In this document: positions 1-9,056 of the stretch, one piece after another
Numbering within the stretch: position 1 is the first letter of the stretch
Layout of the letters: each line of letters starts with the position of its first letter
Translations under genes and position numbers: made by a program
NCBI GenBank assembly: GCA_003427395.1
Contig: BFEA01000204.1
Coordinates: forward strand, 1,871,997 to 1,898,010
Length of the DNA: 26,014 nt
Origin: Chara braunii
Taxonomy: Eukaryota > Streptophyta > Charophyceae > Charales > Characeae
Direction: 5' to 3'
Notes under the pieces: model-generated
Seen by the model: only the letters and a program-made list of their open reading frames with translations
Told to the model about the DNA's origin: nothing
Databases searched by the model: none

Positions 1-73
<73 letters not shown>
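1..73. repeat. (GA)n microsatellite
   Basis: An uninterrupted GA dinucleotide tract starts at the first base, so its true length is unknown. It borders the LTR element by about 55 bp. Long GA/CT tracts recur at the other end of the window. Confidence 0.99.
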
Positions 74-75
<2 letters not shown>

Positions 76-127
76 AAAGGGCCTTTACGAATTAGACCCC
101 AAATGAATAACCAACAGTGAGGGGCCC

Positions 128-1156
128 TGTTGGGCAGAACTTAAATTCACGAGCAGCAATCCAAAAGACATAGTTCCTGAGGCAAATGTCGCATCCATAA
201 TGAAATGAAAAGTCGTTTTGAGCAGTCACAAACAGGTCCTGAACGAACAGGTATTGGACACAGCTTTTAAGACTGAGTTAGGGTCATGTCTCCTCGATGG
301 AAATTCATGTCTGTTCGGCAATAAAGTCAAAGGCCACAGTCCCAGTCCAGTCATAGTCCCACGACTCAGTCCTGATTCAGACCAGGAGTCCAAAGGACAG
401 GCCCGACGGCTAAAACAGCAGCAGACCATGGGAAAAGATACTGGGACACACACTTTGCAACAACTGGTACTGGGCAGTAGTCCCAGACAATTGGAGGCCG
501 AGTTCAGACCTCGCCAGTCCAGTCCAGCGCTATAAAGGACTGGCCAGCCTCCTCATTCGGCAGATGCTCATCTCGCATGGTGTGGAAGTGCCGTGGCACT
601 TGTGTGCGCTAGTTGTGTGTGAGCAGAGCTGAGCTGAAGAGCAGCGCTATGTGTGAAAGAAGAAGTGAGCGCTGGCTGGATAGAAGACAGCCATAGCTGT
701 GCCAGCGCCAGTTAGTACATTAGTAGGGACAGTTAGTAGAAGAGTACAGTGAGTAGTATTCAAAGTAGATCCTCGTGTGATAGGGAGTGTGCATGCATGA
801 TGAGTGAGAGTAGATCAGGACTACAGATAGAAGGAGAGAAGAGAGAGATCGAGGAGGAAGAAGTGAGCTATGGTGACACCTACCTGTTGAGCGCTGTTGT
901 TGACATTTGGCAGCTGGTGTTGAGCGCCAGGCCTGGGAACTCATGTTGATTGAAGAAGACTTGTAAGTCTGTTCGGCGCTGTACATTTTGGACTCTTGAT
1001 GTTTTCTCTCTAATCTGGGTTTGATAGAGTTAAGCTTCCTGGTTCTCATTCATCTTCTATCGGGCTTTGTGTGAGACATCGCAATCTGTGAAAATCTGTG
1101 TATATGCATGTGATCTGATTCACTCCAGCAAGTGATGAACAGTCGGGTTCCTTGCA
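128..1156 (+). mobile_element. 5' LTR of an LTR retrotransposon (boundaries inferred)
   Basis: The proposed LTR begins TGTTGGGCAG and ends TTGCA, the TG...CA termini usual for plant LTRs. A tRNA-iMet-like primer-binding site starts 3 bases after the end. A TATAAAG box lies about 400 bases in, as expected at the U3/R border. The interval is free of convincing coding sequence. The short open frames in it (for example 218-535) have no recognisable domain. No second copy of the LTR occurs in the window, so the ends rest on signals rather than on a pairwise alignment, and the target-site duplication cannot be tested. The downstream gag in the same orientation supports the call. Confidence 0.6.
531..537 (+). 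promoter_or_regulatory. TATA box in the LTR
   Basis: TATAAAG lies in a locally GC-rich context. A transcript start about 30 bases downstream (near 560) would define the U3/R boundary of the LTR. The position is inferred; no transcript evidence is available. Confidence 0.5.
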
Positions 1157-1159
1157 ATT

Positions 1160-1171
1160 TGGTATCGGAGC
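1160..1171 (+). other. Primer-binding site, tRNA-iMet type
   Basis: TGGTATCGGAGC differs by one base (A to G, still able to form a G-U pair) from TGGTATCAGAGC, the complement of the 3' end of plant initiator tRNA-Met. It lies 3 bases after the proposed LTR end, the normal place for priming minus-strand DNA synthesis. Confidence 0.75.
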
Positions 1172-2029
1172 AGAACTTGTTACTCTCACTGGACGCCCTG
1201 GCATGATCAAGGCCGGCGAGAAGGATAGCTGAGGAGAGGTGAAGGAGAGTTGGATTGGGATAGAGGGGGAAGTTTGCCGAAGAAGAAGGGGTTAAGGAGG
1301 TGAAGACTTACCTACGACTGGACCAATTGGAGCGAACGTGGAGTCTTCATCAACGGCTACAAAGAAGAGAAGCACCTCCTGCCCCACCTCCCTTGTTGAT
1401 TGTAAACCTGTGTGTTGTGTATCTCTTTCCCCCTTCATTTTGGTGGTCGCTGCTGCTGTCTGGATGAAACCTGTGGCCTGGTCTGATCTGACAGATACGA
1501 CTAGAGGGTCAACATCTGGTCTTCGTGTTAGCCATCTGGTCTGTCGAGAGGTAGGGAAGATAGGATTAGGCTGGGAACTGTGTACTGCCATGTCAGAGTG
1601 TAAGTGGCTGAGAACAGAGAAAACCGTGATAAATTGGATTTGTTTTTGAAGTAAGTTTGAGTATCTCTTAGCTACCTTTTCTAACGAAAAGTGACCAGCC
1701 AGACCATCGAAGGCATAGATCAGCTAAGTAACTAAACAGGCAGCAAACAAAAAAAAGAAAAACATTGTATATTATTTGCATTATTAAATTTCGTTATTCT
1801 GAAGCAGCGGCATCCAGATTTTGAAAAAAAAAGAAGTTACAGATCCCATCCTCTCAAGTAGACTAGGATCCGGGGTAGCTACTTGGTGGTCCGACGGAGG
1901 TCTCCCCTGTGCTGTTCTCCACCGTGGATGACTATCCCATGTACGAGATGGTGGCTCTGTCTGTTCTTTTCGGGCCATTATTCCGTTTCTTCTTTCCTCT
2001 CGGCTTTGGGAGATTGTGCATCTCCCGCA
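1172..2029 (+). other. Untranslated leader between primer-binding site and gag
   Basis: About 860 bases lie between the primer-binding site and the first Gag-like sequence. Open frames here (for example 1338-1649, starting at GTG) have no recognisable domain and are probably fortuitous. A leader carrying packaging signals is expected at this place, but I cannot point to a specific structure. Confidence 0.45.
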
Positions 2030-4054
2030 TGATGATGAGATCCGGAACTGCGAAACCCGGACTCCCAGCAGCAGAGCAGGCAAAAGTAGACTGCCGCTTA
2101 GCCGAGAAAAAGAAAGAAAACGAACAGAAGAAGAAATAGAAAGAAGAAGAGTTGAGGAAGAAAACTCAAATAGAAGAAGAAAGAATTAAAAAAGAGTTGA
2201 AAAAAAAAAAATGGAAAAAGAATTGCAGGAAGAATTAAAGACCATAGAGGAGGAAGATGAACCTGCAGATGACGCAGACAAACTCATCAAACGTCGAACT
2301 GAAAGGGGCGAAAGCAGTCAGACTGGTGGGTTGAATATACAAGTCAGACCCTTAAATTGGTATGACCAATATAGCTATACTAGTGAAAGGATTGAACAGA
2401 CAGAGGAAGAACGGGACACGTTTATCGCAAAATTGACATCGATTGAAGATAAAGGGAAAAGGAACTCTTGTTGGGAGAAAAACGAACAGAATTGCACAGC
2501 AAAATTGTTAGCAGCAAAGCAACAAGAGCTGGAAGAGAGAAAAAGACTGCAGGTAGAGGGAGAAACGCTGCAAAGAGAATTACGAGCGTAGAAAGAACGC
2601 AAACAGCAACAAAAGAACAACTTGCCCTCTTGACGGAAACTGTTCTCCATACAAAGCAGGAGTTGGCAGCGATGAACAAGACCTTGCAGAAAGTTGAAGC
2701 CCATCTGTATCTGTATGAATTTGAGGGAGTCTGGAATACCTTCTTACAAAGATCTGCAGCAGAAGTTGATCAACATTTGCAAGCATACATTGTAAAACTA
2801 CATGAGCAGATCAACAAAACTTTGACGCCCGCCGTGATTGAGAAATTGGTAAGTAGCGGTGGAGGAGATGGAGGAGATGGAAATGGCGATGGAGACAGAG
2901 ATAAGAAGAAGAAGGGTGTGCTGCAAGAAGACGCAGGGGAAGTCATAAAGATTAAAGTAAAAGTGTCATGGACATACACCGACAAAAAGGAAGAAAGTGT
3001 TTTGCATTGGACTGCAGCGGTAGAGTCCTATGTGTACGGGCAACGTATTCCGTATTGGGACAGGGTTCTCATGGCTAGTTCATGTATGGTCGGAGATGCA
3101 ATGAGTCTTGCAATTTCCCTGCAGAAAGAAGTTAGTTGTCTGTCTATGGTAGAGTATTCCCAACAAACCCGTATTGAAGATTTCTTTAAATCGGTCCGGG
3201 AATGATTTGAAGATAAGAACTTAACCCGGAGAACTAAAACGTTAATCTTGAATATCGCAGATAGGAAATGGAAAAGTGTGCCCACACTTAAATCTACTAT
3301 GGACGAACTTCTGCAATATGTTGAGCATGGACTCACCCCAATGCAGATTCTTAATAACTGTGCTAGAGCACTACCCGATCCTCTCCGCACTCAGCTATAT
3401 CCCCGTACCAAGGAAGAGGGGATGACCTATGAGAAGTTCAGCAAGATCGCGCTAGATTATGCTGGTTTCTTGGCGGAGGCAAACTACTGCCATTATTGGA
3501 AAGATCTGCGAGCTGGCAAGAAATGGTAAAATCGTACTATCTCAGGAAGTATTCCTGGGAAAGACAACCTCCTTTTGACCTTCGAAGAAGAAGGTGTCGA
3601 AACTCTTTCCTACGACCAGATAGACTATGGTCTGGAGGGAGATGCACACAACGGATCGATAGTTCAGGAGGGGGACTGCGCGGCCGGGCGACAAGGAAGA
3701 GGCCGTGGCAGAGGAAGAGGAGGCCGCAGTCGTGGAGGAAGAGGACCCGACACCCAGAGGGGTGGTGGGGAAGGAAGCTACTACGTGGGAGGAAGGGGCA
3801 ATGGTCCTTCGCAAGGTGGTCGAGGACCCAACTCCACATGGAGAAGAGGAAGAGGCACATGGAACGGGAATTGGGATCGTCCGTATCCACCGCATCCTGG
3901 CCTGCCCGAAGGCAGACCTTGGGAAAAGTTGGGAATCACGAAAAAAGTTTGGCAAGATAGAAAAGTCGCCGATCAATGCCTCAAATGTGTTGACCCCAAC
4001 CACATCGTTCCCTTGTGCCCAGACTATAAACACTCAAGAGGGAACGAACAGTAG
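2030..4054 (+). pseudogene. gag: Gag of LTR retrotransposon, frameshifted and with stops
   Basis: Gag is the structural protein that packages element RNA in cytoplasmic particles. The N-terminal part is highly charged, Lys/Glu-rich coiled coil. It runs in one frame from about 2030, has a TAG at 2137-2139, and passes into a second frame (2211-2591) at a run of twelve A (2199-2210). It moves to a third frame near 2585-2600. That third frame carries a capsid-like region (about 2700-3510, including LHWTAAVESYVYG), an Arg/Gly-rich basic stretch (3690-3880) and a CCHC zinc knuckle, CLKCVDPNHIVPLC, near 3975. In-frame stops lie at 3203-3205 (TGA) and 3527-3529 (TAA), with related-looking sequence continuing after each. 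The frame ends at 4054. No protease, RT, RNase H or integrase follows, so the superfamily cannot be assigned. The copy looks dead or truncated. Confidence 0.85.
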
Positions 4055-4193
4055 GGGTTTCAGTTGCCTCTACAGGAACTTGGATGCAAGCGGACTGACA
4101 TCCTCCCATTCGAAGGTTCTCGTGGCAGAAACTGAAAAGAGAAACGATCCCCACCTAGTCAGTTGTCCAGAGGTAGTTAGTGTATGTACCTCT

Positions 4194-4499
4194 CTAGGTG
4201 GATCCCTCGCAGGCACGGGTGATGAGTTGGCCACTCGTCGCAAAGCCTGGGTCTCGAACTATCTCTGTACGCACAATCCCCTTAACGCAGACAACCACCT
4301 CATACACCATCCACCTCTGTGTCGTTATCTCCCTCTGTGCTCCTAACCTCTGCTCTCGTATGACATCCTCCGCAAGTTCTTTGTACCCACTGTCGGACAA
4401 CTCCTCATTTATGTTCACCGTCAAGAGAATCTGTAGCGTTCCTTCGTCTCGTGCTAAGCGTCTAAAAACCTCTCGCGCATATGGGAGTCATCGCAACGA
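4194..4499 (-). pseudogene. E-type domain fragment, second copy (unrecognised family)
   Basis: The minus-strand frame is open from about 4499 to 4194, and the first ATG is at 4424. I do not recognise the protein. It aligns by eye with the product at 4686-4967. Both have a beta-like stretch (here LQILLTVNINEEL), a helix containing an IRE motif, and a second beta-like stretch with YEV followed by V/L-R-x-E. An in-frame stop lies just upstream, so this is a tandemly duplicated, degraded domain rather than a whole gene. It lies next to the end of the gag pseudogene, and the exact junction between the two elements (about 4055-4193) is not visible. Function unknown. Confidence 0.45.
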
Positions 4500-4685
4500 A
4501 GGCTCATATCGCTCCTCAACAGGCAGACGGCTCATTACTATTCAGTGAGCGACCACTCGAGGATTCCTATCGTCCACGCTCCTCCACGAGTCGGAACCTC
4601 TGCGATCCATCGGAGAGAGTACGATGCTCGGGGCCTATGTCGATACAGCGCTGGCTCACGCTCTGTCATGTCAATGCAACCCGAT

Positions 4686-4967
4686 TCATACTCTGCTCCT
4701 CGCTTCCACTACCGTCTCATCAAAGAACAACTCTGCGCGTAGGTATCCGGCCAACCATACCATTACCTCGTACGTTATCTTTGTCTGGAAGGTCACGCAC
4801 GCGAGGACTCCTGGCCGGTACTCGCGTATGAATTCTCTGGCTCCTCGAAGGCACTCCTGTTCTGTCAGGTCATCGTCTTTCTGTGCTCTGAGTAAGACGG
4901 TCACTGTAAAGCCGTCGTTCACTAATTGCCTGCTTACATTACCTCTTGTAGTCGTCATTCCCGGCAT
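4686..4967 (-). CDS. E-type domain, first copy (unrecognised small protein)
   Basis: 93 codons from ATG. The protein has a predicted beta-alpha-beta pattern: FTVTVLLRAQ, then a helix with GAREFIREYR, then a strand with KITYEVMVWLAG. No family is recognised. The start lies 5 bases downstream of the stop of the A-type frame at 4973-5407 on the same strand. The two may once have been one protein, because in a decayed element stops need not mark gene ends. The AGGAGG just before the ATG looks like a ribosome-binding site, but in this eukaryotic context I take it as chance. A diverged copy follows at 4194-4499. Confidence 0.4.
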   Translation of the reverse strand: MPGMTTTRGNVSRQLVNDGFTVTVLLRAQKDDDLTEQECLRGAREFIREYRPGVLACVTFQTKITYEVMVWLAGYLRAELFFDETVVEARSRV

Positions 4968-4972
4968 ACCTC

Positions 4973-5407
4973 CTACCTTCTATGCCCGAACAGGTATCTC
5001 AAGTCCTCTAGACCGACGTACTTATCCTCTACTCGTCTTCGACAGTAATGAACGAGATCGTCCGGCCTCAAGCAATCCACCCAGCAGGTAGCGTCTATAA
5101 GGTCTCTTAAGGTCTCCTTGTCCGGTTGTCCCCACCTCACGCAAACTGCGTAGTACGCCTCCTTAAATCGAGGTGCTAGCCCTAACCAGAGCGCGTACAA
5201 CGTGTGGTCAACTGCTTTATTCAGGTGGTCCACGCTCCCATAGGTTTGTTCTATTACGAACGTAGGGAGAGCCGACCTCCAGCTCTCTACAGGGTAGAAG
5301 ACTGGGTGCGGGGGCCGATTACGACGCGGACGGTGATTGGCCTCTCTCCTGCAAAACTCGTCAACCGCCGTCTCACTATTGATCTTACTAAGACCTCGTA
5401 CTTCCAC
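4973..5407 (-). CDS. A-type domain, diverged copy (unrecognised family)
   Basis: The open frame of 144 codons contains LPTFVIEQTYGSVD, matching in position and pattern VPTFVVDELFGGVG (6700-7107), VPDFVVGTVFGGVG (15955-16185) and LSIFVVQTNFADGT (14045-14677). An RWG motif follows about 40 residues later, as in the first two. The N-terminal part overlaps, in another frame, the end of the C-type region at 5287-5730, which suggests that a frameshift split a C-A fusion. Function is unknown; nothing resembles a transposase, RT or nuclease motif. The start is uncertain. Confidence 0.45.
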   Translation of the reverse strand: MEVRGLSKINSETAVDEFCRREANHRPRRNRPPHPVFYPVESWRSALPTFVIEQTYGSVDHLNKAVDHTLYALWLGLAPRFKEAYYAVCVRWGQPDKETLRDLIDATCWVDCLRPDDLVHYCRRRVEDKYVGLEDLRYLFGHRR

Positions 5408-6273
5408 CAGTCCCTGCTAACAACGGTGAGTGTTAGCCCTATCTCGAGGTCTCGTGTTTTATCAAACACAAGATGCCCTATCCCTTCCAGTCGCCGAGGG
5501 ATATCAAACCCTCTATCCTCTAAGATCACCGTCCACAGGAAGACGCCTCTAGCTAACCAGGTACCAAAGTGCCTGATCAGTACGGTCGTTATTTCCTCTA
5601 AGCGCATCGGGAGAGGAATATCATACCCCACAGCCGTCTCTCTCGGTCCTCTCAGCTTCCTCACTCTATAGGAGTCTGAATCGCGCGTCAGAACGTAGGT
5701 CAACCATGCGTCTGAGTCGCTCATCATCACGATATCCGCCTCATCGATGCTTGTTAGAGGCCTATCTCAAGAGGTCAAAAAAACCAAGTGCGAGTGTCCC
5801 TGATCTCTAATCCGCGTTACCAACTCTATCATCTCGTGCCATCCATACCTAGATAGGTTCTTCCCTGTGACTGGAGGAGCTGGAATCCCTTCGAACACCT
5901 CGATCCCAGTATCCCAACTAACTATCTTCCCTTCTTGTTTTAAACGATCCACCTCTCCTATCACCAATCTAAGTGAGATCTCCCAAGCCTTCTCGCTCAG
6001 ATCCACCCTTGCCCGGCTTGCAGGAACATAGATCCGCATATCGTACTCATCAAGGCTAACGAAGCGATATGTAAGAATGTACGAGCGCCGATGATCTATC
6101 CCTCCTCCCTGGACATACTCGTATGTAACGAGCTCGTATGGGAGAACCTCTCTGCTCATCTTCTCGTTCAGGGATCAAACGACCTTACTAATCTCCTCTC
6201 TTGTAGGGTCTTGTCCCTTGGTGATTAGCTGCTCCCAATATACCCGTCTAAAGGACATCACATGCCTGCCCAT
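5287..6273 (-). pseudogene. D-C region of the unrecognised protein family, broken by in-frame stops
   Basis: Three open pieces lie in one frame: 6273 to about 6175 (ATGs at 6273 and 6258, containing YWEQLITKGQDPTREEI), 6159-5767, and 5730-5287. They are separated only by a TGA near 6170 and a TGA/linker at about 5767. Sequence continues smoothly across both stops, so this was probably one protein of about 330 residues. It is rich in charged residues with alternating hydrophobic strands (for example SYILTYRFVSL, RGVFLWTVIL). The last part (IPRRLEGIGHLVF, then a strand) faintly recalls the B-type motif PPELVEG-x-LVEFTL that precedes A elsewhere, and here too an A-type domain follows. No known domain is recognised. 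Confidence 0.45.
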
Positions 6274-6309
6274 CTGTATTTCCCACCATCGTCTCTAGCT
6301 CTTCTTCTT

Positions 6310-7140
6310 TTCACCGATACACGCATTGCCTCCGTCAGTGACCCTCGTCCGCGTCTAGCATATCCACGTCTCTATCCTCACCTACCTCACGCCCCCAAGG
6401 GATATCCTCCTGTCAGTCGACCCGGTGGAGGTGTCCCCAACGATCCTCCTCTGGTACCTCTCCGTCTGTGCGGTCATCGTCTCCCGCGTCTATGCCCTGA
6501 ACCCTACTGCCAACCTCGGAAAGTGAATCACGGGGGGGCTAGCATCTGCCCCCTCTATCTCCTCGTGGTCCTCGCCTCGAGCGTCCTCATGTACCGCATC
6601 CTCAGCATGCTCCACTTCTGGCTCTACGACACAGCCAGGCGCACCTATCCCGTCGTAGTATCGCTCAACTAACCGCGGACCGAGAAGCGCATCGCTCCAC
6701 TAGGCTCCCCAATCCTCATCAAAGAGACGCCCGACGGATGCTACAAAATCCGGCTCCGCTCTGAGCTCCGTGTCCAATAAGTCCCAAACATATGCCCATG
6801 GGGCTCGCCTCCAGGCCGACGATCGCTCGCTCACCCAGTCCCTAAACTGTGTCGGTGCTATGGATCGGACCAGCTCTATAAGTTGTAGCCTCATGTCTCC
6901 CCAACGCAAACCACCGATCAACAGGGAGTAATAAATATAGTCTGTGTCGAGGTCACTACGGGAGAAAGTGTTGAGCTCTCCCAGTGTCAGATATGACTCG
7001 ACCACTCGCCCTACTCCTCCAAACAACTCGTCCACCACGAAGGTAGGCACGGTGTCGGAGGGCACGACTTCCCGGCCCTCCTCCGTGTACCAAGCCCTGC
7101 TTGGCACCAGTTCCTGTACCAGCTCTCTGTTCTGATGCTC
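6310..7140 (-). pseudogene. A-type domain plus acidic tail (unrecognised family)
   Basis: The best frame (6700-7107) contains VPTFVVDELFGGVG, YIYYSLLIGGLRWGD and LQLIELVRSI. It is clearly homologous to the copy at 15955-16185, where nearly every one of these positions is conserved. After a TAG the same strand continues with ERYYDGIGAPG, a Glu/Asp-rich stretch and HFPRL. This corresponds piece by piece to RYYEAIGAEG, an acidic stretch and HFPRI in the other copy. A further acidic stretch with stops runs to about 6310. Upstream homology stops at about 7140, where a poly(A)-ended segment begins, so the 5' (B-type) part has been lost or displaced. Decayed gene fragment of unknown role. Confidence 0.6.
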
Positions 7141-7462
7141 CAGTCAGTAGATAAATCCTGGACCCCTATTGTCCCTAGCACCCAAGCTGTGCCTTGGCAT
7201 GGATCAGTCCTAGTGGCACTGTGGCAAAAAGGGGGTGCGCCACAGGACTTCCTTTGGTCCACGCAAGCTCGGCGCCCTGCTATACAACAGAGCACGACCG
7301 GCCCGTGGTCGTGGAGGCCGCTGGGCTCGCCCTGGGACGCGGAGATGAAGGGGGTGGCGCAGTCTTTTCTACTGCGTGACGAGTGCCCTGTTGCCGAGTT
7401 ATGGGTCAGGTACATGAGACAGGAAGTCGTTGTCAGAAAAGGAAAAAAAAAAAAAAAAAAAA
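7141..7462 (+). mobile_element. Candidate retroposed segment ending in A20
   Basis: This segment runs from the point where the minus-strand family loses homology to a run of twenty A at 7443-7462. The 3' poly(A) suggests reverse-transcribed insertion (a LINE or SINE 3' end, or a processed transcript). A plus-strand frame (7135-7476) runs through it without a recognisable domain. No target-site duplication was found by eye. Identity unknown. Confidence 0.35.
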
Positions 7463-8427
7463 CACCAAAAATTTAAACCCGCTTTTGTATGGGGAAAATC
7501 CAGTGGCCTCAAGTCACTGCGATGCTATGACTTCTTTCCAAATTTTGAATTGTCGTTTTCCGCCTGATTGTTCTGTCGCTTCATAGGGAAGGCCGCCGAT
7601 TCAGGTTTCGGACTGCAACTGTCGTTCTCATGGTCTGGGTCTTACCGACCCCTTGTAAATTGCCTGTACCAGACCTGTTTGTCCGAATCGCGCGGACCCC
7701 GGTGGCCGGGTTAAGAGGCAGATACAGTGGGGTCCGGAAAGTTGGGTGTGTGAAAAGAAGAGAAAAGGGACGAGGGCGAAAGTTGGGCTTTGGATTCGTG
7801 CGAGGACTTGTGCCGCTGGTCAGGCTAAGCTGCGGCGTGGAGGAAAAATTGAATCGTCACTCTTCTCTTTTCTATTATTATTATTATCATTGTTATTACC
7901 GTACTGGCTTTGGACGCGGCTTTCCCTTTCATCATCGGTCACTTCACGGGGAAGCCAACGGTTCAAGTGTCTGCTGTGGTCTACGGCCTGAGTCGGTCGG
8001 CCCTAGGCGTCCCGTCTTTGAACAGGCTCAGATTGAGTGTCGCGCGTTGAAACCCCAAAAGAAGGGTGGCCCGCGGCCGCTTTGGTAGGAGGCTTATCAC
8101 CCCCTCATGGAGGGTCATAAGCCCCCTCCTTGCCATCGGACACGGGTACCCACCAGGCATAGGACAACGCTTGTGTTTTGAGGAAAGGAAAATGCTTGTC
8201 AGTATTTCATTATGAGATACCGGATTGGGTCGTCGTCCCGTCGTGAGGATTAGTGACTCTGCAGCCGCATAGTGGTTTCGGACCGTACTTCGACCGTTGA
8301 ATTTTCGTTTTTGAATTATTTAGTTTTGCCTTGCTTTTCATTTTCGAAATATTAAAACTGCTAATATGAAGGAAAATTCTGAAAGGGCTAGAGCTGGTCT
8401 CTTCCTTTAGTACGCAGAGTTACGGCC
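7463..8427. other. Unassigned spacer
   Basis: No gene is recognised. A plus-strand frame at 7630-8088 is basic, of low complexity and without domains. An ATT/TTA-rich patch lies near 7873-7892. The one structural feature is the hairpin at 8087-8130. From 8290 the DNA is T-rich and leads into a TATA-like box. Confidence 0.4.
8087..8130. repeat. Imperfect inverted repeat (hairpin)
   Basis: The left arm AGGAGGCTTATCACCCCCTC and the right arm GAGGGTCATAAGC...CCTCCT pair around a central ATG, with a few bulges. It could be a transcript hairpin or the palindromic remnant of a small element. Confidence 0.6.
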
Positions 8428-8435
8428 TATAAAAA
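8428..8435 (+). promoter_or_regulatory. TATA-like box
   Basis: TATAAAAA at the end of a T-rich stretch, followed by a purine-rich leader and, about 180 bases on, the open frame at 8613-9056. This spacing would suit a core promoter, but the surroundings differ from the LTR TATA region at 531, so it is not a second copy of that LTR. Confidence 0.35.
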
Positions 8436-8612
8436 GAAAGAGGGGAGGAGAGTTTAGTTGTACGTACACTAGTTGCAGAGTACCTTCTGTCGCAGAGTGT
8501 TTCCTCTTCACTAGCGCTGCGGGCCTGAGACAAGAGAGAGGGCGGATCTTCGGGGCCTGTAAGGGGCTATCTCTCTGCGAGCGCCTGGAGATTAAGTTCT
8601 CGGCTATCCTGA

Positions 8613-9056
8613 GTGGCAACGGCACTACACGGCTATAGGGGGTGTTGGCGGCATACAGTGCGGTGGGTTCCAGCGTCGGGGGAAGGCCCTCAGATTACGA
8701 CGGCCCTGAACTATGATGGGGGAGAGGTAGTCCGGCTGAAAGTCTGCATTGAAGGGGGGAGAGAGGAGGAGATGCGAGCTGACCAGAGGCTGCAGGCTGC
8801 CATTTTCGAAGCGTGCGATAGGGAGGAGCGGAGGTGTAGACGAGACGGGGTGACCGTGGGCTTGAGAGTGACGGTCATCTATCACGAGACCGAATCATCA
8901 ACTGGGACCGAGACAAGGGAGGAACAGACCCGAGGAGATCCAAAGGTACCACCGAGCAGCGGAACCAGTGGAGAAGGGACCCGAGGCCAGCTCACGACAG
9001 CTGACTCCCAGGGGCCGCAGGACTGGAGGCCGCGGGACTGGAGGAAAACTGAGTAA
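8613..9056 (+). CDS. Small charged protein, possibly E-type domain (unrecognised)
   Basis: The frame is open right after a TGA at 8610. It has no ATG until 8772, which would give 94 residues; the 8613 start is GTG. The middle has a strand-helix-strand pattern: VVRLKVCIEGG, then a helix RLQAAIFEACDREERR, then a strand VTVGLRVTVIYHE. This resembles the E-type pattern at 4686-4967 in layout, though identity is low. The tail is hydrophilic and rich in Thr, Gly, Arg and Trp-Arg. A TATA-like box lies about 180 bases before it. This may be an isolated domain fragment; function unknown. Confidence 0.35.
   Translation: MATALHGYRGCWRHTVRWVPASGEGPQITTALNYDGGEVVRLKVCIEGGREEEMRADQRLQAAIFEACDREERRCRRDGVTVGLRVTVIYHETESSTGTETREEQTRGDPKVPPSSGTSGEGTRGQLTTADSQGPQDWRPRDWRKTE

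Noticed and set aside
3705-4346. Plus-strand frame of 213 codons overlapping gag
   Set aside because: It is the shadow of the Arg/Gly-rich and zinc-knuckle region of Gag in another frame; no own domain.
4962-4975. AGGAGG before an ATG on the minus strand, like a bacterial ribosome-binding site between two adjacent frames
   Set aside because: Microsatellites, a PLE, an LTR element and poly(A) runs show a eukaryotic context; one such hexamer is expected by chance.
6262-6672. Plus-strand frame of 136 codons, proline-rich
   Set aside because: It is antisense to the acidic tail of the A-type copy; acidic codons read backwards give this composition.
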